This document shows positions 1 to 12,600 of a stretch of DNA of 64,000 nucleotides, piece by piece; positions within the stretch are counted from its first letter, which is position 1; each line of letters opens with the position of its first letter. A program made the translations under genes and the position numbers. The DNA comes from Corallochytrium limacisporum (taxonomy: Eukaryota > Opisthokonta): contig PDIP01000010.1 of the NCBI GenBank assembly GCA_002811645.1, positions 7,063 through 71,062 of the forward strand, written 5' to 3'. Under the pieces are notes generated by a model. That model was given only the letters and a program-made list of their open reading frames with translations. It was not told the origin of the DNA and searched no databases.

Positions 1-1051
1 GGGGGGGGGGAATCCCGAAAAAACGACTCGCTGGTTGCACCCCCTTCTCTTTCTGGGAACTCACCAATTTCTTACATAATGTACGGACAATTGACTGGTC
101 ATGAGATCAACCAGCGGAGGACGTGAAGCGACTGCAATCAACGGCATTAACCAAACATCGAGGGAAGTTGGGAAGGGAACCGTGGTGATTGGGATTGGGA
201 TTCATCCATTTCTTTTGTGACGAAGTCTTTCTCTTTGGTGAGACGGATTGCCCATTGCGGTAGTGAATGTATCGCTCTTCTTCGGGCAGGCAACGGCACA
301 GAAAATTAATTGCTTATCTTGTCCTACCGCGGATGCGAATCCTCGGAAGTTCTGTCCATTGTTTTTATAGCATCAGAGCCATTCAAATTGGGCCTGATGA
401 TTGAGTGGTGTGGGAGCCAAAACCGCACCAGCCAGTAGGCTTAGGTAGAACGAAACGGGAAGAAAAGGAGGGCACCAAAAATTCTTGTCGTCCTCTCTTG
501 CGAATCAAAAAAATGAATAACCGGTCTTTGCCCACACACATAGTTTTCGGGCCCTTGCAGAAATTAAGCGACACCAGTGCCTCGCAGCCTTGGAATTTTC
601 TTCAGCAAGAGCAAAAAATGGAGTTGAAAACGAAGCACTCCGATGGCACTTCTGCCGCAGTCGTGTCCTCCGGTGCTATCTCTCTTTTTTTTTGTTCACC
701 CTTTCTTGACGGTTCTTCTCGTTGCCGATACTCCTGTTCGCTGCCCACAACCAACTCCCCCTCTCCCGGGTCTCCTTTCCCAGCGGGGCTTGTGCACTGT
801 CTCTTGTGCGTGTGCTGCCCCCCTGCTCCTCCCCCTCCCCCCCCTCACGCGTTGACTCTGTGCTCGGGTTCGAAAGAGCTCTTTTTCGTTGGAATTGAGC
901 TCGACTCGACTCAAGTGGGTTTTCTCATTGGTAGTGAATGTATGAAAGTTGGGATTCCAAGCGTTGGATCATCCTGGGCGCATGTTGGGACTCTGGAGCT
1001 CAGGACCTATCAAAACGCAGAGATTTTTTTAGCGACGCGGTACGCACTCCG

Positions 1052-1063
1052 TACTGAATGTAC
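1052..1063 (+). promoter_or_regulatory. TACTGAATGTAC 12-mer, copy 1
   Basis: Exact copy of a 12-mer found four times in the window, always in non-coding DNA. It reads GTACTGAATGTACC here. Function is unknown; a protein-binding site is an inference from recurrence alone. Confidence 0.45.
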
Positions 1064-1556
1064 CTAGAATTCTGCTCACCCAAAGGGACCCCGTTTGGTG
1101 ATTGGAGCGAATAGGAGCCAAGCCTGAGATTACACCTCACTCAGTGTTATCGAGAGTGTACTAAATATTCTGCCTCCCAGCCAAGCGCGGTTTCAGAACG
1201 GAAGTTTTGACGCTGGTGTGTTCTCGGGTGTTTTTTTTTGTGTCTTCCTCCTTTTTGGGGGGTTTCTTTTTTTTTTCTTTGTGGTGGATCGCCGACCCCC
1301 AAGCTGCCGGTTCCCCCGGCTTTAATCCGCGGGTCTCCAAGATTCGGGGCGTGCTGTCAGTCGAGCGAGAAAAACGCCAATATTTCTTGGCTGCCGCCCC
1401 CTTCTGCGGTGACCGAGGGGTGGCTCCCGAAGTGACCGCACCATCGGGCGGTTAAAGGTAAGGTTGCACCGCACCGCTTCGTAATACATTTATCATCAGA
1501 TAAATATGAACTGCGGGACCAGTACGTATCAATAAGGTGCAGTCCCGCATCCATCG

Positions 1557-1574
1557 CTCTCTCTCTCTCTCTCT
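1557..1574. repeat. (CT)9 microsatellite
   Basis: Nine uninterrupted CT units followed by a short GT-rich stretch, within the polypyrimidine-rich gene-free region. Confidence 0.9.
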
Positions 1575-2057
1575 TTGTGTGTTTACTTTTTTATTCGTGG
1601 CTCCCTAATTCTTCCCCCGTCGCCTCACCGTTCTCGCTGTTCCGGAAGGAAAACAGCGGTCGTGGCCCAGCGCATTCCTTCGGACCGTTTTTTGTGCCAA
1701 GCCGCCTGGGGAAGGGGGGGGAGGGAGAGACTGCTGACAGCCGCAAGGGAGGGGAGGAGGACGGGAAAGGGTGGAGGAGGGGAGGTTTTGTCCTTGACTG
1801 TCCACCGTCGCAGTACACAGCAGGAAACCAAATCACGACAGGGCCAGCCATTGTGGCTTGTCAGTCAATTTTTTTCTTTTGGGTTCCGCAAGCACGTACC
1901 TCACCGAAGCGAAGCTGAGTGGAGCGGAAAGCAGCGGTTGAAGGAAGGGACTGACTGGGCCGGGCGGGCCTTGAGTGAAACAATGGTCCCATCACACCTA
2001 AAAACCTGAGCAGAGGATATCGGGTGGCATACTTGAACAAAGGAAGTCAGGATTCAG

Positions 2058-2069
2058 TACTGAATGTAC
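2058..2069 (+). promoter_or_regulatory. TACTGAATGTAC 12-mer, copy 2
   Basis: Exact copy of the recurring 12-mer. The flank extends it to ATTCAGTACTGAATGTAC, so the perfect palindrome ATTCAGTACTGAAT overlaps the motif. The 14-mer CAGTACTGAATGTA recurs exactly, inverted, at 21380-21393. Confidence 0.45.
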
Positions 2070-3195
2070 ATACATTGACTCAAAAAGTCGTCTACTTGGG
2101 CCTTGTCTTAGGCTTGGCACTCACTCGCCCGCGTACCGCCATTTTCTTTCCCTCGCTTTTTCCTCTTATTTTTTTCTCTTTCTTCCTTCCATTTCTGGTT
2201 TCCGGGGCCCCGTTCTCTTTTCGCGCACAAAATACTATAGAAAAATACCTGCCCAGACCACCACGTACCCCTCCCTTCCGCAATGCGGCGGGAGGAGGCC
2301 CCGCGGAGAGAGGGGGGGGTCCAAGAATTAGAGAGAAAACAAAAATTGTTGCAGAACAAAATGTGCCCGCGTCCAGCCAATGTGAGCACAGAATGTAGCG
2401 AATGTAGTAGAATTTTCTCTGCCAAAATGTCGGACCCCGAAGCTTGGAGAAAAGGGGGCGCGGGACGGGGCGGTCGGCTTTTTTTTTTCTCTTTTCTCCT
2501 TTTCCTTTAATTTGGTTCCTTTTTTTTTCAAGGTTTTTATTTTTTTAGTTTTCCCGTTTTCTGACTCCTCCCCGTTCGAGTTTCCCTGGCATTTTTCATA
2601 CGAGAGGGCCCCCTCCTCTCCCCTTTCCCTGTGAAAGGCCGGCCCCCCTTCCCATCCCTTCCCCGGCGTACACACCCCACTGTCCGCCGCTCATTTTGCC
2701 GTGGCGGTCTGGCCACACACGGCGGTGTCTTGCCACCGCCAGCTCGCTGAGAAGCTTTCTGTGTCCACGCTAGTTTTTAAAGCCTTTTGGTTACCGGTGC
2801 CCCGGGCAGTGTGCCCTGGGACCCCTTTCTCACTTTTTTTTCTTCCTTTGCGTGTGTTTGAAATTTTGTCTCACGGAGGGGAGGGAGAAGAAAGAGAAAA
2901 ATGTATTAAAAAATACCTTCGAAATGATAAGAGAAGGGGGGAGGGGGGTCGTTTGTAAACTCAGTCCTCTTTGGCGATTTTCTTGGAATTGCAAAGAAAA
3001 AGTGAGAGAGGGGGGGCCCAGAGAGAGAGAGGGAGAGGGGGGGGGCAAGGAAAATAAATGACTGCGGCGGCGCGCTTGGACCACCCCCGCCTTTCCTCGG
3101 CGGGGAGAAAAAAAAAGGGGGAGGGAGGCGGGAGTGAAAGCTTAAAATGCTTCCCCGCGGGGAGCGCAGCTGCTGAATTCGACCGTGGCGGGTGG

Positions 3196-3210
3196 GTGTG
3201 TGTGTGTGTG
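3196..3210. repeat. (GT)n microsatellite
   Basis: Short GT dinucleotide run in the gene-free region upstream of the first gene. Confidence 0.85.
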
Positions 3211-3360
3211 GGTGTATGCGTTGCGTGCGTTGTTGTGTTGCTTTCTTTGTGTTGCTTTCTTTAGTTCCAGGAAACAAAAAAAAAAGGGAAACACAAAATG
3301 CCACAGTCAATTCTCAGTACACAAGAACGCAAGGGTGAAAAACTTTCGCCGGGGGAGAAC

Positions 3361-3419
3361 GAGAGAGCGAGAGCGAGAGAGACAGATAGAGAGGGACAGA
3401 GAGAGCGAGAGAGAGAGAG
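3361..3419. repeat. Imperfect (GA)n tract
   Basis: About 59 bases of GA repeats interrupted by CGA, ACA and ATA units. Frames running through it encode Arg/Glu repeats that mimic coding sequence. Confidence 0.85.
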
Positions 3420-4053
3420 TGGTGCCAGCCCATCACTTCTTTTTTTTTGGAAACCGCACAAGTACAAAGCCGGCCCGTCAGGCGGACAGGACCCCCCTTG
3501 CCTATGTATGTTACGTGTGATGGATTGTTTGCAGACGAACTGGGCCGGAATGAGGAAAAAAAAAAGAGAAAACGGAGTTTGGTTAAAACGGTGGGTACAA
3601 CTTAGGGTGGTTTGTCGTGATTCAACATCTTGGTGGCGGTTTAATTGTTGTTATGCGCGCAGACAAAATATTGGAATGACTTGTTTTGTAAAGTTCTTGA
3701 ATAGTTTTTTTGCGGCGTACATTACCGTAGTCCGGGATACTACTACTAGCGCAGCAGGGTATTTCCAACAACATAGCCAGGCCTCGATCGGTACATTGAC
3801 GAAAGGATCTAAAATTACGTTTTAGTATTTTAATACTATTACTTGTTTTTGTTCACGGCGGAATTTTGAACAGACTTTGTAAAAACGAAGGAGCATAACA
3901 CCAGAGAGACTGAGCGACAGACAGAGAGGTTTCGTTTTACCAACATGGATATGGCTGTGTAAAGTGCTTAAGCAATTGTATGTAATTCGAATGGTTTTCG
4001 AAGACTGAAGTTAAACACACATACAGACATCGTATACAAATACACGGACAAAA

Positions 4054-5385
4054 ATGTCGGACAACGAAGTGCAAAACGTCCGTCATGCTTTGCAAGCTAT
4101 CCGCCGGCACGGAGTTGACGCCTTTGACAAGCAGCAGGTGCAGCAGGTTGAAATGAAAGTTAAACAACTTTGTGCTCGGGGATACACACTCGCAGAACTG
4201 GAAGGTGAACCCAACAAGGAAGGAGGTAGTGGCAGCAGTCCCCAAAGGCCCAACTTGGATTCCGGCGACTTCTCCTTTGATGGTGGTCAGGACATGAACG
4301 GGTTCGAAGAATTCATGAAGGAGTTAAACTTTGATCTTGAGGGCCCTGGGCAAAATTTGAACTTTAACGCCGGTGGCTTGGATCAATACAGCAACCCGAA
4401 CACTCCTGGCAGTATGAATGAGATGAGCCCAGAATCTTTCAGCCAGACAAGTCAAGGAGGTTCAAATAACAACGCGACTCGGGCCAGCACCGGCAGCGCT
4501 GGCAATCGCACACCACGAATGTCCATTCCCACAGCCGGATTGGAACCTGTTCACGAGGAAGGCAGCTATGGCAAGATGCGTACCCCCCGCAGTGAAAAGC
4601 GGCTGAGCCGTACTATGCAGCAGCCTTGGGCAGCAAGGAACAAACGTCTCAGTGGCGATCTGACCAGCCTGGTGAGCCCCCGCGGTCCTCCCCCGCCGGT
4701 TCAGCCTGGTGCTGCCGGCGCTATGCGCCGTGGTACCAGTGTACCGAATTTAATCGGTGCTCAAGGAGGTCTCCCCGGTGCTGGAGGTTCTGCCAATGAC
4801 CTGGATGCGCTGCTTTACGACAATGTGGACCTCGATCTTCTGGACCTGCAGAATATTTTGGGCGACCAAGGTCTGGGCGTCGCCGGTGGACCTTCCAACA
4901 TAACTGAGGAATTGTTCGGTACCGCACCGCACAGCGCTCGGGGACCGGGTGAACGCGTAAGGCCGCACTCCATTGTTGGAGTCCCAGGACATCAGTACCA
5001 GCTGCAAGCGGGAGGACTCCAGCCGCGCGGAAGTGGCTCTTTCCCCCACGAGCAGGGTGCACAGTCACCACGCAATCTTGGCAGCTTGATTGAGCAAGTC
5101 GGTGTGATGGGTCTCAATAATGATGTCCCTAAGCGTGGATCACAGAGCGGACTTCCGGGAATGGGATTAGCGCCGCCGGGTATGGGACCTGGACGTGGGG
5201 GTCCTCCGAACATCACTACGCACCAGCTGGCTGCTCTTCCTCCCAAGGAGCGGAAACGTTTGCTCAAGCACCGTCATAAATCCATGCCTGACCTGGTCAA
5301 CCTGCCCCAGAAGGCAAAGAAACAGGACCTTATCTTCCATGATGAGTACGAGAAGATGCACAAGAAGCACGGCAAGAAGACATAA
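4054..5385 (+). CDS. Disordered Gly/Pro/Ser-rich protein, unknown function
   Basis: This 443-residue protein is not recognised. The first 50 or so residues look helical and charged (ALQAIRRHGVDAF, then a Gln/Val/Lys-rich segment). The middle is low-complexity in Gly, Pro, Ser and Asn, and the last 60 residues are strongly basic (PPKERKRLLKHRHKS). Two segments share the pattern R-x-x-S-hydrophobic-P-(N/D)-L: RGTSVPNL (Ser229) and RHKSMPDL (Ser410). Both fit the mode-1 14-3-3 consensus RxxSxP. Further basophilic sites (KRLSRTM, KRLSGDL, PKRGSQS) suggest a phospho-regulated scaffold or coactivator, which is inference. The ATG at 4054 has A at -3 and a clean upstream. The codon pattern is uniform across the ORF, supporting a real gene. 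Confidence 0.8.
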   Translation: MSDNEVQNVRHALQAIRRHGVDAFDKQQVQQVEMKVKQLCARGYTLAELEGEPNKEGGSGSSPQRPNLDSGDFSFDGGQDMNGFEEFMKELNFDLEGPGQNLNFNAGGLDQYSNPNTPGSMNEMSPESFSQTSQGGSNNNATRASTGSAGNRTPRMSIPTAGLEPVHEEGSYGKMRTPRSEKRLSRTMQQPWAARNKRLSGDLTSLVSPRGPPPPVQPGAAGAMRRGTSVPNLIGAQGGLPGAGGSANDLDALLYDNVDLDLLDLQNILGDQGLGVAGGPSNITEELFGTAPHSARGPGERVRPHSIVGVPGHQYQLQAGGLQPRGSGSFPHEQGAQSPRNLGSLIEQVGVMGLNNDVPKRGSQSGLPGMGLAPPGMGPGRGGPPNITTHQLAALPPKERKRLLKHRHKSMPDLVNLPQKAKKQDLIFHDEYEKMHKKHGKKT

Positions 5386-6302
5386 AGTGGGAACGGTCGA
5401 TGCATTGCCTTGTTGATTCCGTTCCGCATTCTTTCGTCTTGCCAGCAAACACGGCCCCGCTACCGTGTAAGGTGCAAGCGGGATAGAACCAGATCCAATG
5501 GTCAGAGAGACCTGCATGAACAACGAGCGTGAAGTAATGGATGGTTCGATCCGATACAGTAATGAGATGCCTGCTAGTCTTGACGTCGTCAGAGCCCCAA
5601 AGCAGCAAATCAACTCACTTGACAGTTTCTTCACGTTGTTCATCGGGAGCGGTTTATCGTGAGCAGAATACAAAACTTCCCCTCTTTGCAATTGTTACTT
5701 CACCATCTTTGACCAAGACTTGTTTACCATGCACCGCACAAGGTTATGTTAGCCCCCGTGGTCGGAGTGTCTCAGTGTACCTTATCTCTGACCGATTTGA
5801 GACAGCCGCTCTGGACACCTTTCGTCGGAGAGAGGCGCTATCACCGTTCCCCCCCCCCCCCCTTTTCTGTCCTCTGGCATTGGAAAAGACAGGAAGACGG
5901 GGCGGCCGGACACCGCGGGTGGCAGCAGCACACACTGTCAAAATCGCATATGGGTAGAGGATGAAACGGGTGAAGGAGGGGTCCCTTCCCCCTCCCCCTG
6001 GGACGGCCCCCCCGGGGGGGGGGGGTTGGTTTTGGGTGGGCGGGTCTTTTGGCCCTCCTCCCCCCTGAGAAACATCGGAATATACCTAAATATCAATAAC
6101 GATTCTCACCAACGGTGTCAAGGTATTTTGTGTCAGTGTTTTCAATAGTACTATCTGGACCTTAAGACTACATAGACGGCAGCAATATTTTGGAGGATGA
6201 GGGTGTCATCTGTTTGTTTCATTTAGGCTATCGATTGTATTCTGGTGGCTTCAAATAACGACAGCAGCAAGGACTGGAACATACAGAGAACAACATATCA
6301 CA
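5386..6302. other. Intergenic interval with C/G homopolymers
   Basis: Contains the 3' UTR of the upstream gene and the promoter of the bublin-like gene. No gene is seen. It carries a C13-type run near 5850, a C7-G13 junction near 6007-6026 and a GC box (TGGGCGGG, 6037-6044). The last 200 bases are AT-rich and probably form the 5' UTR of the next gene. Confidence 0.6.
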
Positions 6303-6506
6303 ATGTCGAAGTCTAAGGTAGACGATGGAATTACTGAAGAACAGCTACTTGATGATCTGACCGAATTTAACAAGGTCAATGAGACTCTGGACCAGCTGGA
6401 CAAGGCCGTCAGCGCATTGGAGAACAGGAGTGACTCTCTGCAAGAGCGTATCCAGAAGGCAATTGCTGCTTCCAACGAAACTGCGAACACTGTGAAAGAG
6501 GGATAG
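6303..6506 (+). CDS. Bublin coiled-coil (UPF0184/BBLN-like) small protein
   Basis: A 67-residue coiled-coil protein. Its core, from EFNKVNETLDQLDKAV through ENRSDSLQERI to the SNET segment, matches the single helix of UPF0184/bublin (human BBLN, formerly C9orf16) in length and in hydrophobic heptad spacing, including the E-N/K-x-D/S-x-L centre. In animals bublin homologues associate with the cortical or intermediate-filament cytoskeleton; the role here is unknown. The start is a well-placed ATG after an A-rich leader. The gene converges on the giant PACT gene, with only 144 bp between stop codons. Length matches the family, whose members are around 80 residues. An unrelated small coiled coil cannot be excluded. 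Confidence 0.65.
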   Translation: MSKSKVDDGITEEQLLDDLTEFNKVNETLDQLDKAVSALENRSDSLQERIQKAIAASNETANTVKEG

Positions 6507-6650
6507 ACAACATGACATTTGTACCATGGCTCCATACATACTGATATTTCCATAACCAATAGAACACCTGTATTACCGTATACGTTTCTGTTTTGCAATC
6601 TATTGTGTGTTTTTTTGTCTGATTTCCTTACGTGCCGATGAACTACGTTA

Positions 6651-9600
6651 CTACATTTCTCTCTTGCTGGTAGCCATGAAGCCTTGGATCAGTTGATCGT
6701 CAGTGTAGTTTCGACCGGGCCGGTAAGGACTTTCCTGCTGTGAAGGGGCGTAGCTACCTCCACCGTAGCCCTGGAAGCTCTGCGGGCTAGGTCGTCCAAA
6801 CGACGATGGCGGGTTCGCCATCATCGAATAGTGGCCATTCAAGGCGCCCCTGCGTGGCTCCGGAGGTGGTGGTGACATGGAGTGATGTTCTCGCATGTGA
6901 TCAATAGTCGTACGGAAAATGCCATTGCCTCGCTGCTGGTGGGCGTGATGCTGATTTTGCGGCTGCTGTATCATTATGCCATAGCCACTGCTCTGGGTCG
7001 GCATAGTACGCAGGAGTGCCTGAGGCGATGGCGTACGGCGGCGGCCACCCACATGTATTCCGGCGACTTCGTGGAATTGCCGCGCAAAGAAAATGAGTCG
7101 ACGGATGGCCAACACGGCGACGACCGCCGCACGGAAGCGCTGCTTGGGCGATTCCTGAACAAGGGTTGGTGGGCGTGAGATGCGTTGCAATGTACGCTTG
7201 TCCGTTTCTCGGAATTGCGAAATGCACATTAGCAAATAGCGCTTCTGGTAGCAGAGAGATTTGCGATGGGACTCAGAGCGCATGTACAGGCGTTTGTAGC
7301 GGTCACCCCGCCTCTCTTCGCGCTTCAGGGCAACACGCAGCTCGTGGGGATTCAGGCCTTCCTGCCCGTTTGCACCGTCACTCGCATGATTCCAGAGCCG
7401 TTCAAGAATGAGCAGGAACTCCTGATGCCTCGCCAACAGAGTTTGTCCCTCACCGTGCAGTCGCTGACTATTGTCGTTAACAAACGAACCAGTTTGCATG
7501 CCCGCCATTATCTGTGGACCACCCGGAGACACATTTTGGTTGAAGTCGGGCTTGACGCTGAGGCTCTGGTACGCCGCGGAAGATCGGCTCTTGAGACTCC
7601 TTAGAATCTTCGCTATGCTTCGCGCACTGAGATCGACCGCGTCGTGGGCCAGAGTGTGGCGATCCTTGCCGCGGAAGAGCAAATCTGCCTGCTTTTGCAG
7701 ATAGCTCAACAGGGTTTCGTAAGACTGGGTCAGGTCCACCATCTCTGCGAGGGTTTGCCTGCCTTCCGAAACTATGCGGTTGTCCTTCTGCAGATCACGT
7801 TCTTTGTGCTCCAAGTCGCGCATCATAGCATCCAACCGTCGCGACTGGAGGTCACTTTGTCCCTCGAGGACATTTCGCTCGCCCTCAAGTTTTTCATGTT
7901 CAGTCCGACGGCGGTCGAGTTCCGCCTGCATGCGGGTGCGCTCGTTTGTGAGACGGACCGTCTGTTCATCGCTGATGCGCAGGGCATCACGCATACCGTG
8001 CATCTCATCAATCATGCGGGTCAGGCTCTCGGAATAGACCTTGAGCTCTTCCTGATGACGTGATTCACTCTCATCCAGGGCGCTGGCGAGATGTTGAACT
8101 TGGCGGTGCAGGGAAGCCACGCCATCGCTGCGCTTCTTGGCCTGTGCAGCGAGTGTGGAGGTGAGCTTCTCCATGGTGTCGGCAGCATCATTCACGGCCC
8201 CATCGAATTTCATTTGTCCCCGGTCTGTTTGTGAGTCCAGGCCCTTGATCGGTGTTACGGATGTCCCACTGGACATCATAGAGGCCGCAGCAGCCACCCG
8301 TTGGGAAGCATCGTTGGCGCGCGCCACGGATGTCTTGTGGCTACTCAACATCTTCGAATGAAGCATTTGCATATCGTCTCGGAGACGATTGACCTGCTGC
8401 TGCAGCGGTGTCTTCGGTACAGCTGGACGAAGGTTTCCATCGTCGTCGCTCCGCGGGAACGGGCCAGGGGTCACTCCTGGGGTTGCCGGTGCTGTACTTA
8501 GGCGGTTTCGCACAGACTTCAGTTCATATTGCAGCTCTTCGACCTTCTCATCACGGCTCCTGAGTTTCTTGGTCAAAGTTTTAATCTCTGTCTCGAGGTC
8601 AGCCACCTTGTCCTCGGTCTGGAAGCGCAGAGCCTTGGCATTAAGATGGGAGTCCTCCTCCAGGCTGCTTCCACTGGTTACCTTTGCTAACTCAGAAGAC
8701 TTCTGGTCCAGTTGCTTCTTTAAGGCCTTGACCTCCAGCTGAAGGCTAGCGGACACATCGCGGTAATTGTCAATGTCTTGTTCAAGCTCAACGATGTGGT
8801 TTTGCTTATCATTGACAAGTTGCTTAAGTTGCTTGACGTTCTGAGTCTTGAGCTCCAGGTTCTGGCTCATCTCAGGTATGTTGCTCATGACCGCCTCAGC
8901 CTTGGAGCCGCCTGTTTTGGACCTGGTCATGGACCTACCCGCCAGGCTTTCATGGCTCTTGCGTATGGTCCTTCTCAGTTCGGCGATACTATCGTCCAGA
9001 TTGTCGCTGTCCGACACGGTTGACTGATTTTGTGCGGTCTCCAACATAAAGTGCTCAATAAGACGTGCTTGCTGGCGAGCTGTGCTCTTGAGCACACCTA
9101 CGACTTCCACATAGCTACGGAGTATGTCATCGTTGCTCGCATTGCGCATGTCATCCTGGGCACGTACAAAGCGTGTGGACACGAAGGATGCCTTATCCTT
9201 CGGCAACGAACGGTGCACATTGGCAACCTCGTCCAACGCAACAAAGGAATCATTCAAGGCATCAATCGCATCTGCAGGGGCCGGGCTAGAGCTAACGATA
9301 GGGCTGGAGGCCAGGCCAGGTGATTCAATCTGTCCCTTGGGTGACGGTGCTTCCGTGAAAGTGACAGATTTCCTTTGCTCCGTGATGCCGACATCTCCAC
9401 CGCCCATGTGCATCGCTGACTTGTCACCCACAGCAGCACTGTCCTGCATTTTCGCCCTGTAGTCATCGAGCTCAAACTGCATTGTTTGTAGCTCTTCCTC
9501 CATGGTCAAATTTTCTTCACGAGCTTGGCGCAGATCCATACGGAGCTCCTCCACGCGCTTCCTTAGAGTGTCGTCACCACGAATGGGCAGAGGAGATGAG

Positions 9601-12600
9601 CGGCCAGCCAACTCTGCTGCCTCCTTGGCAGCGGCCTTGAGATCTTCATTCTCAATTTCAGCAGTTGCCAATTGAGTCTCTAAATCCATTATCTGTCCCC
9701 TGGCTTCCCGCAACTCCGCTTTCACTTCTTCCAAGCGGCGTTTCAAACCTTCTTCTGTGCTCTGGAGGGTAACAGGAGACTTGTTTACCATCTGCAAGTC
9801 TTCTTCTTTGGACAGCAAGTCTGCCTTTTCGATCTCCAGTTCTTCCACGCGGGCCTCCAAGTCCTCGACGGTCTGTCGGGCCTCCCTGAGTTCGCTTCGG
9901 GCGGATTCCAAGGGCTCTTTGAGCTTCAGATCGTTACCCGACCGTGCTTCATGCTTAGCAGTCTCGAGTTCCTCCCTCACTTCTGAGTAGTCCGCTTCCA
10001 TACTCCGCAGCTCCGCTTGAGCGCTGGCCATCTCCCTGCGAACAGTCTTTAGCTCGTTCTCAAAGCGGATACGCTCATGTTCAGTCTCACTCTTTTCTTT
10101 GCGAAGTTGCTTGATCGCTTCGTTTGCAGCATGAAGTTCCTCGCGAAGCTTAGATACAGTTCTGCTTAGTTCGTTGTCCATTCCACTTGCCTGAGAATCC
10201 TCAGTAGCAAACTCGCCAGAGAGATCGCCTATGATTCCCTCAGTCTCCAGATTGTACAACGATGCTGGCAGACTGAGACCAGAGATTGCGCCCAAGAGCT
10301 CCTGAGAAGCTGCACTTCCCAAATCAGCCACGGATATCCTGATGGTCTTCATGGCCTGCTGCATTTGCACACGCTCCACTTCCGCAAGCTTCATGCGCTT
10401 GTTGTACTCGCGGGTGCGCTCCTCAAGCCTCTTCTCAATGTTTTGCACCTGTCGCCAGAGATCCCGAGCAGTAGCCCTACCGCCAGCACCGATGACATCG
10501 TCGTCAGCAATGACGGCTTCAGATAGTTCCAGATTCTTTTGACGAACCTCAAAGTCCTTACGACGGAGCTCTACACGAACCTTCTCCACTTCGGCCCGCT
10601 CGTTACGGAGCTGGAGTTGAAGGTTGGAAACCAAGCCATCAAGTTCCTTGCACTTGCTCTCGAGAATCCCGGCACTCTGGGCTTGGCGCTGATGTGTCCG
10701 GCACTCAGACTGGTGCTGCAGCAGATCGTTCCGTGCATCATCAAGTTCTCTCTGAAGCTGTGTCTCTCGGGCCTTCAAGGACTCGTAGCGCTGGTTGAGC
10801 GCATTGTAGTCCTGGCGCAATGCGGTCAGCGCGATGTGGTATTCCTGGCTTTCATCGACTCCACTGCGTAACTTGTCGCTGGTGTTAATGAGAGTGCCGA
10901 TCTCACGCTGCATGTCATAAACACGGTCTTCCAGCATTCGGACCTCGTTCCTGTAGTTGTCGTTCTCCACTTCTAACTGCTGCGTCCGATCCTTCATATA
11001 TTGACTCGCATCCTCAGAACGATCCAGTTCTTCCTGAATGATCTTCTGTGCGCGCCTCTGAAGGTCAATTTCTTTGGAGAATTCCGCACGTACGTCAGCA
11101 AGCTGTCGCATGTGCGCACTTTCGGCATCCGCCTTCGCACGCGAAACCTTTCTGATGGCATCATTCTGCTCGTCCAGCAGGTCCCGAAGCTTTCCAAGCT
11201 CTATTTGCAGAAGGCGATTACCATCTGTCACGCGAGACATTTCTGTGGCACTGTGCTGCAGTTTACTTTCGAGAGCACTGATCTGGCCCTTCAGTGCAAA
11301 GATTTCTTCGTGGCACTGCGATACTTCATTTCTTGCGTCCTCAAGATTTTCTCGAGCGTTTCGCAGTAGGCGTTCGGAATTGTTTAGTTCATTGTGCAAA
11401 CGTTCCCGTTCCTTCGAGGCAATCTCATTTACCTTGGTGAATTCAGAAGTCTTGGACTGTGAGATGGCCACCAACTCGCGAAGCTGGGTGTCACATTGGT
11501 CTGCGCGCTCCTTTTCGTCCTGGAATTGAGTCTGGAGGGCGTAGTAGGCTCCCTCTGATGCCTTAATGGCCTTGTTCAGACGCTGTACCTCGAGTCTCAG
11601 CTTCTCATGGCTGGCCTCCTTACGTTTATTCTCCCGTTGAATGTCCTTGACCTCGGAAGAAAGTTCCTTCTTCTCCCTGATCTCCTTTGCAATAATGTCC
11701 TTGGTTGCACGGAGCTCCGTGCGCATTCTTGATGCCTCTCTGGTCATCTTGCAAAGCTTGTCAACCACGCTCTCTGGCGCGCCATGGACATTATCAGCAT
11801 CATTTTCCTCAGCAATGCTCTTGTGGCCCACTTCCTTCTGAAGCTCATGCATACGAAGAATGATGTCCTGCATGTGATCAAACAAGCCATTTGAATGCTG
11901 CGCCAACTCATCCCTTTCAGCCGCCAGGGCTGTACTAGTTTCTTGCAGTTTGCTGTACTCATCCTTAACCTGGCCGAGCTCTCCTTCCAGATCGACCAGT
12001 CTTGCCTTGGTGCTGTTTGCATCCGCGAGCAATTGGCTATTCTGATCTCTCAGTTGAGAAGCTTCCGTCTGCAGTCGTGCGTGTGAAGCATGTAAATTGT
12101 TTCGTTCGTACTCGGTCTTGTCACTGGTTGACTTCACATGATGGAGATCCTTGCGAAGAACTTCCACCTCAATCTCCAGCCTGTGGTACTTTTCGCGTGC
12201 TTCATTTGCTTCTTCGTTGACTTTGCGCAGATGCTCTAATTCCTTGTTGAGTTGCTCGATGACAGCCTTCTGTCTGTCTGACGTGTGGGAAGTCGTCCTG
12301 GTAATTGCCTCGTACTTGCTCTGCAGGCTGGAGTTTGCAAGCTCGAGGTCCTGAGCCTTGGTCTGCGCATTAGTCAGCTCGGATTGGAGCCGCCTGGTCG
12401 CTTCAGACATATCTGCTTCCTTCTTCTTCAGAGATTGGAGTTCAGACAGTGCAGATTGGATCTTAGTTTCGTACCCACTACCAATAGTACTCAACATTTC
12501 GTTCATTTCCTCATTTTGGCGTTTCAAGACATCGTAACGAGCATCCAGGGAAGCATACTTCTCCTGCACAGCACGCCTTGCCTCCAATTCTCGCCGTACT

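Larger units (their letters stand above)
1..4053. other. Gene-free 5' interval, low complexity
   Basis: No convincing gene is visible in these 4 kb. Open frames here are short, often lack an ATG and are full of homopolymer-derived residues. The DNA is dominated by C/T and G/A tracts, poly-T and poly-G runs and microsatellites. It includes two TACTGAATGTAC sites, two TAGTGAATGTA relatives (261-271 and 932-942), and a small inverted repeat (TGCGGGAC at 1512-1519 with GTCCCGCA at 1542-1549). The last few hundred bases become AT-richer and probably carry the promoter and 5' UTR of the gene starting at 4054. Confidence 0.7.

Noticed and set aside
3298-3825. 175-codon frame in the 5' gene-free region
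   Set aside because: Half of it is encoded by the GA microsatellite and poly-A runs; the remainder shows no domain or codon pattern.
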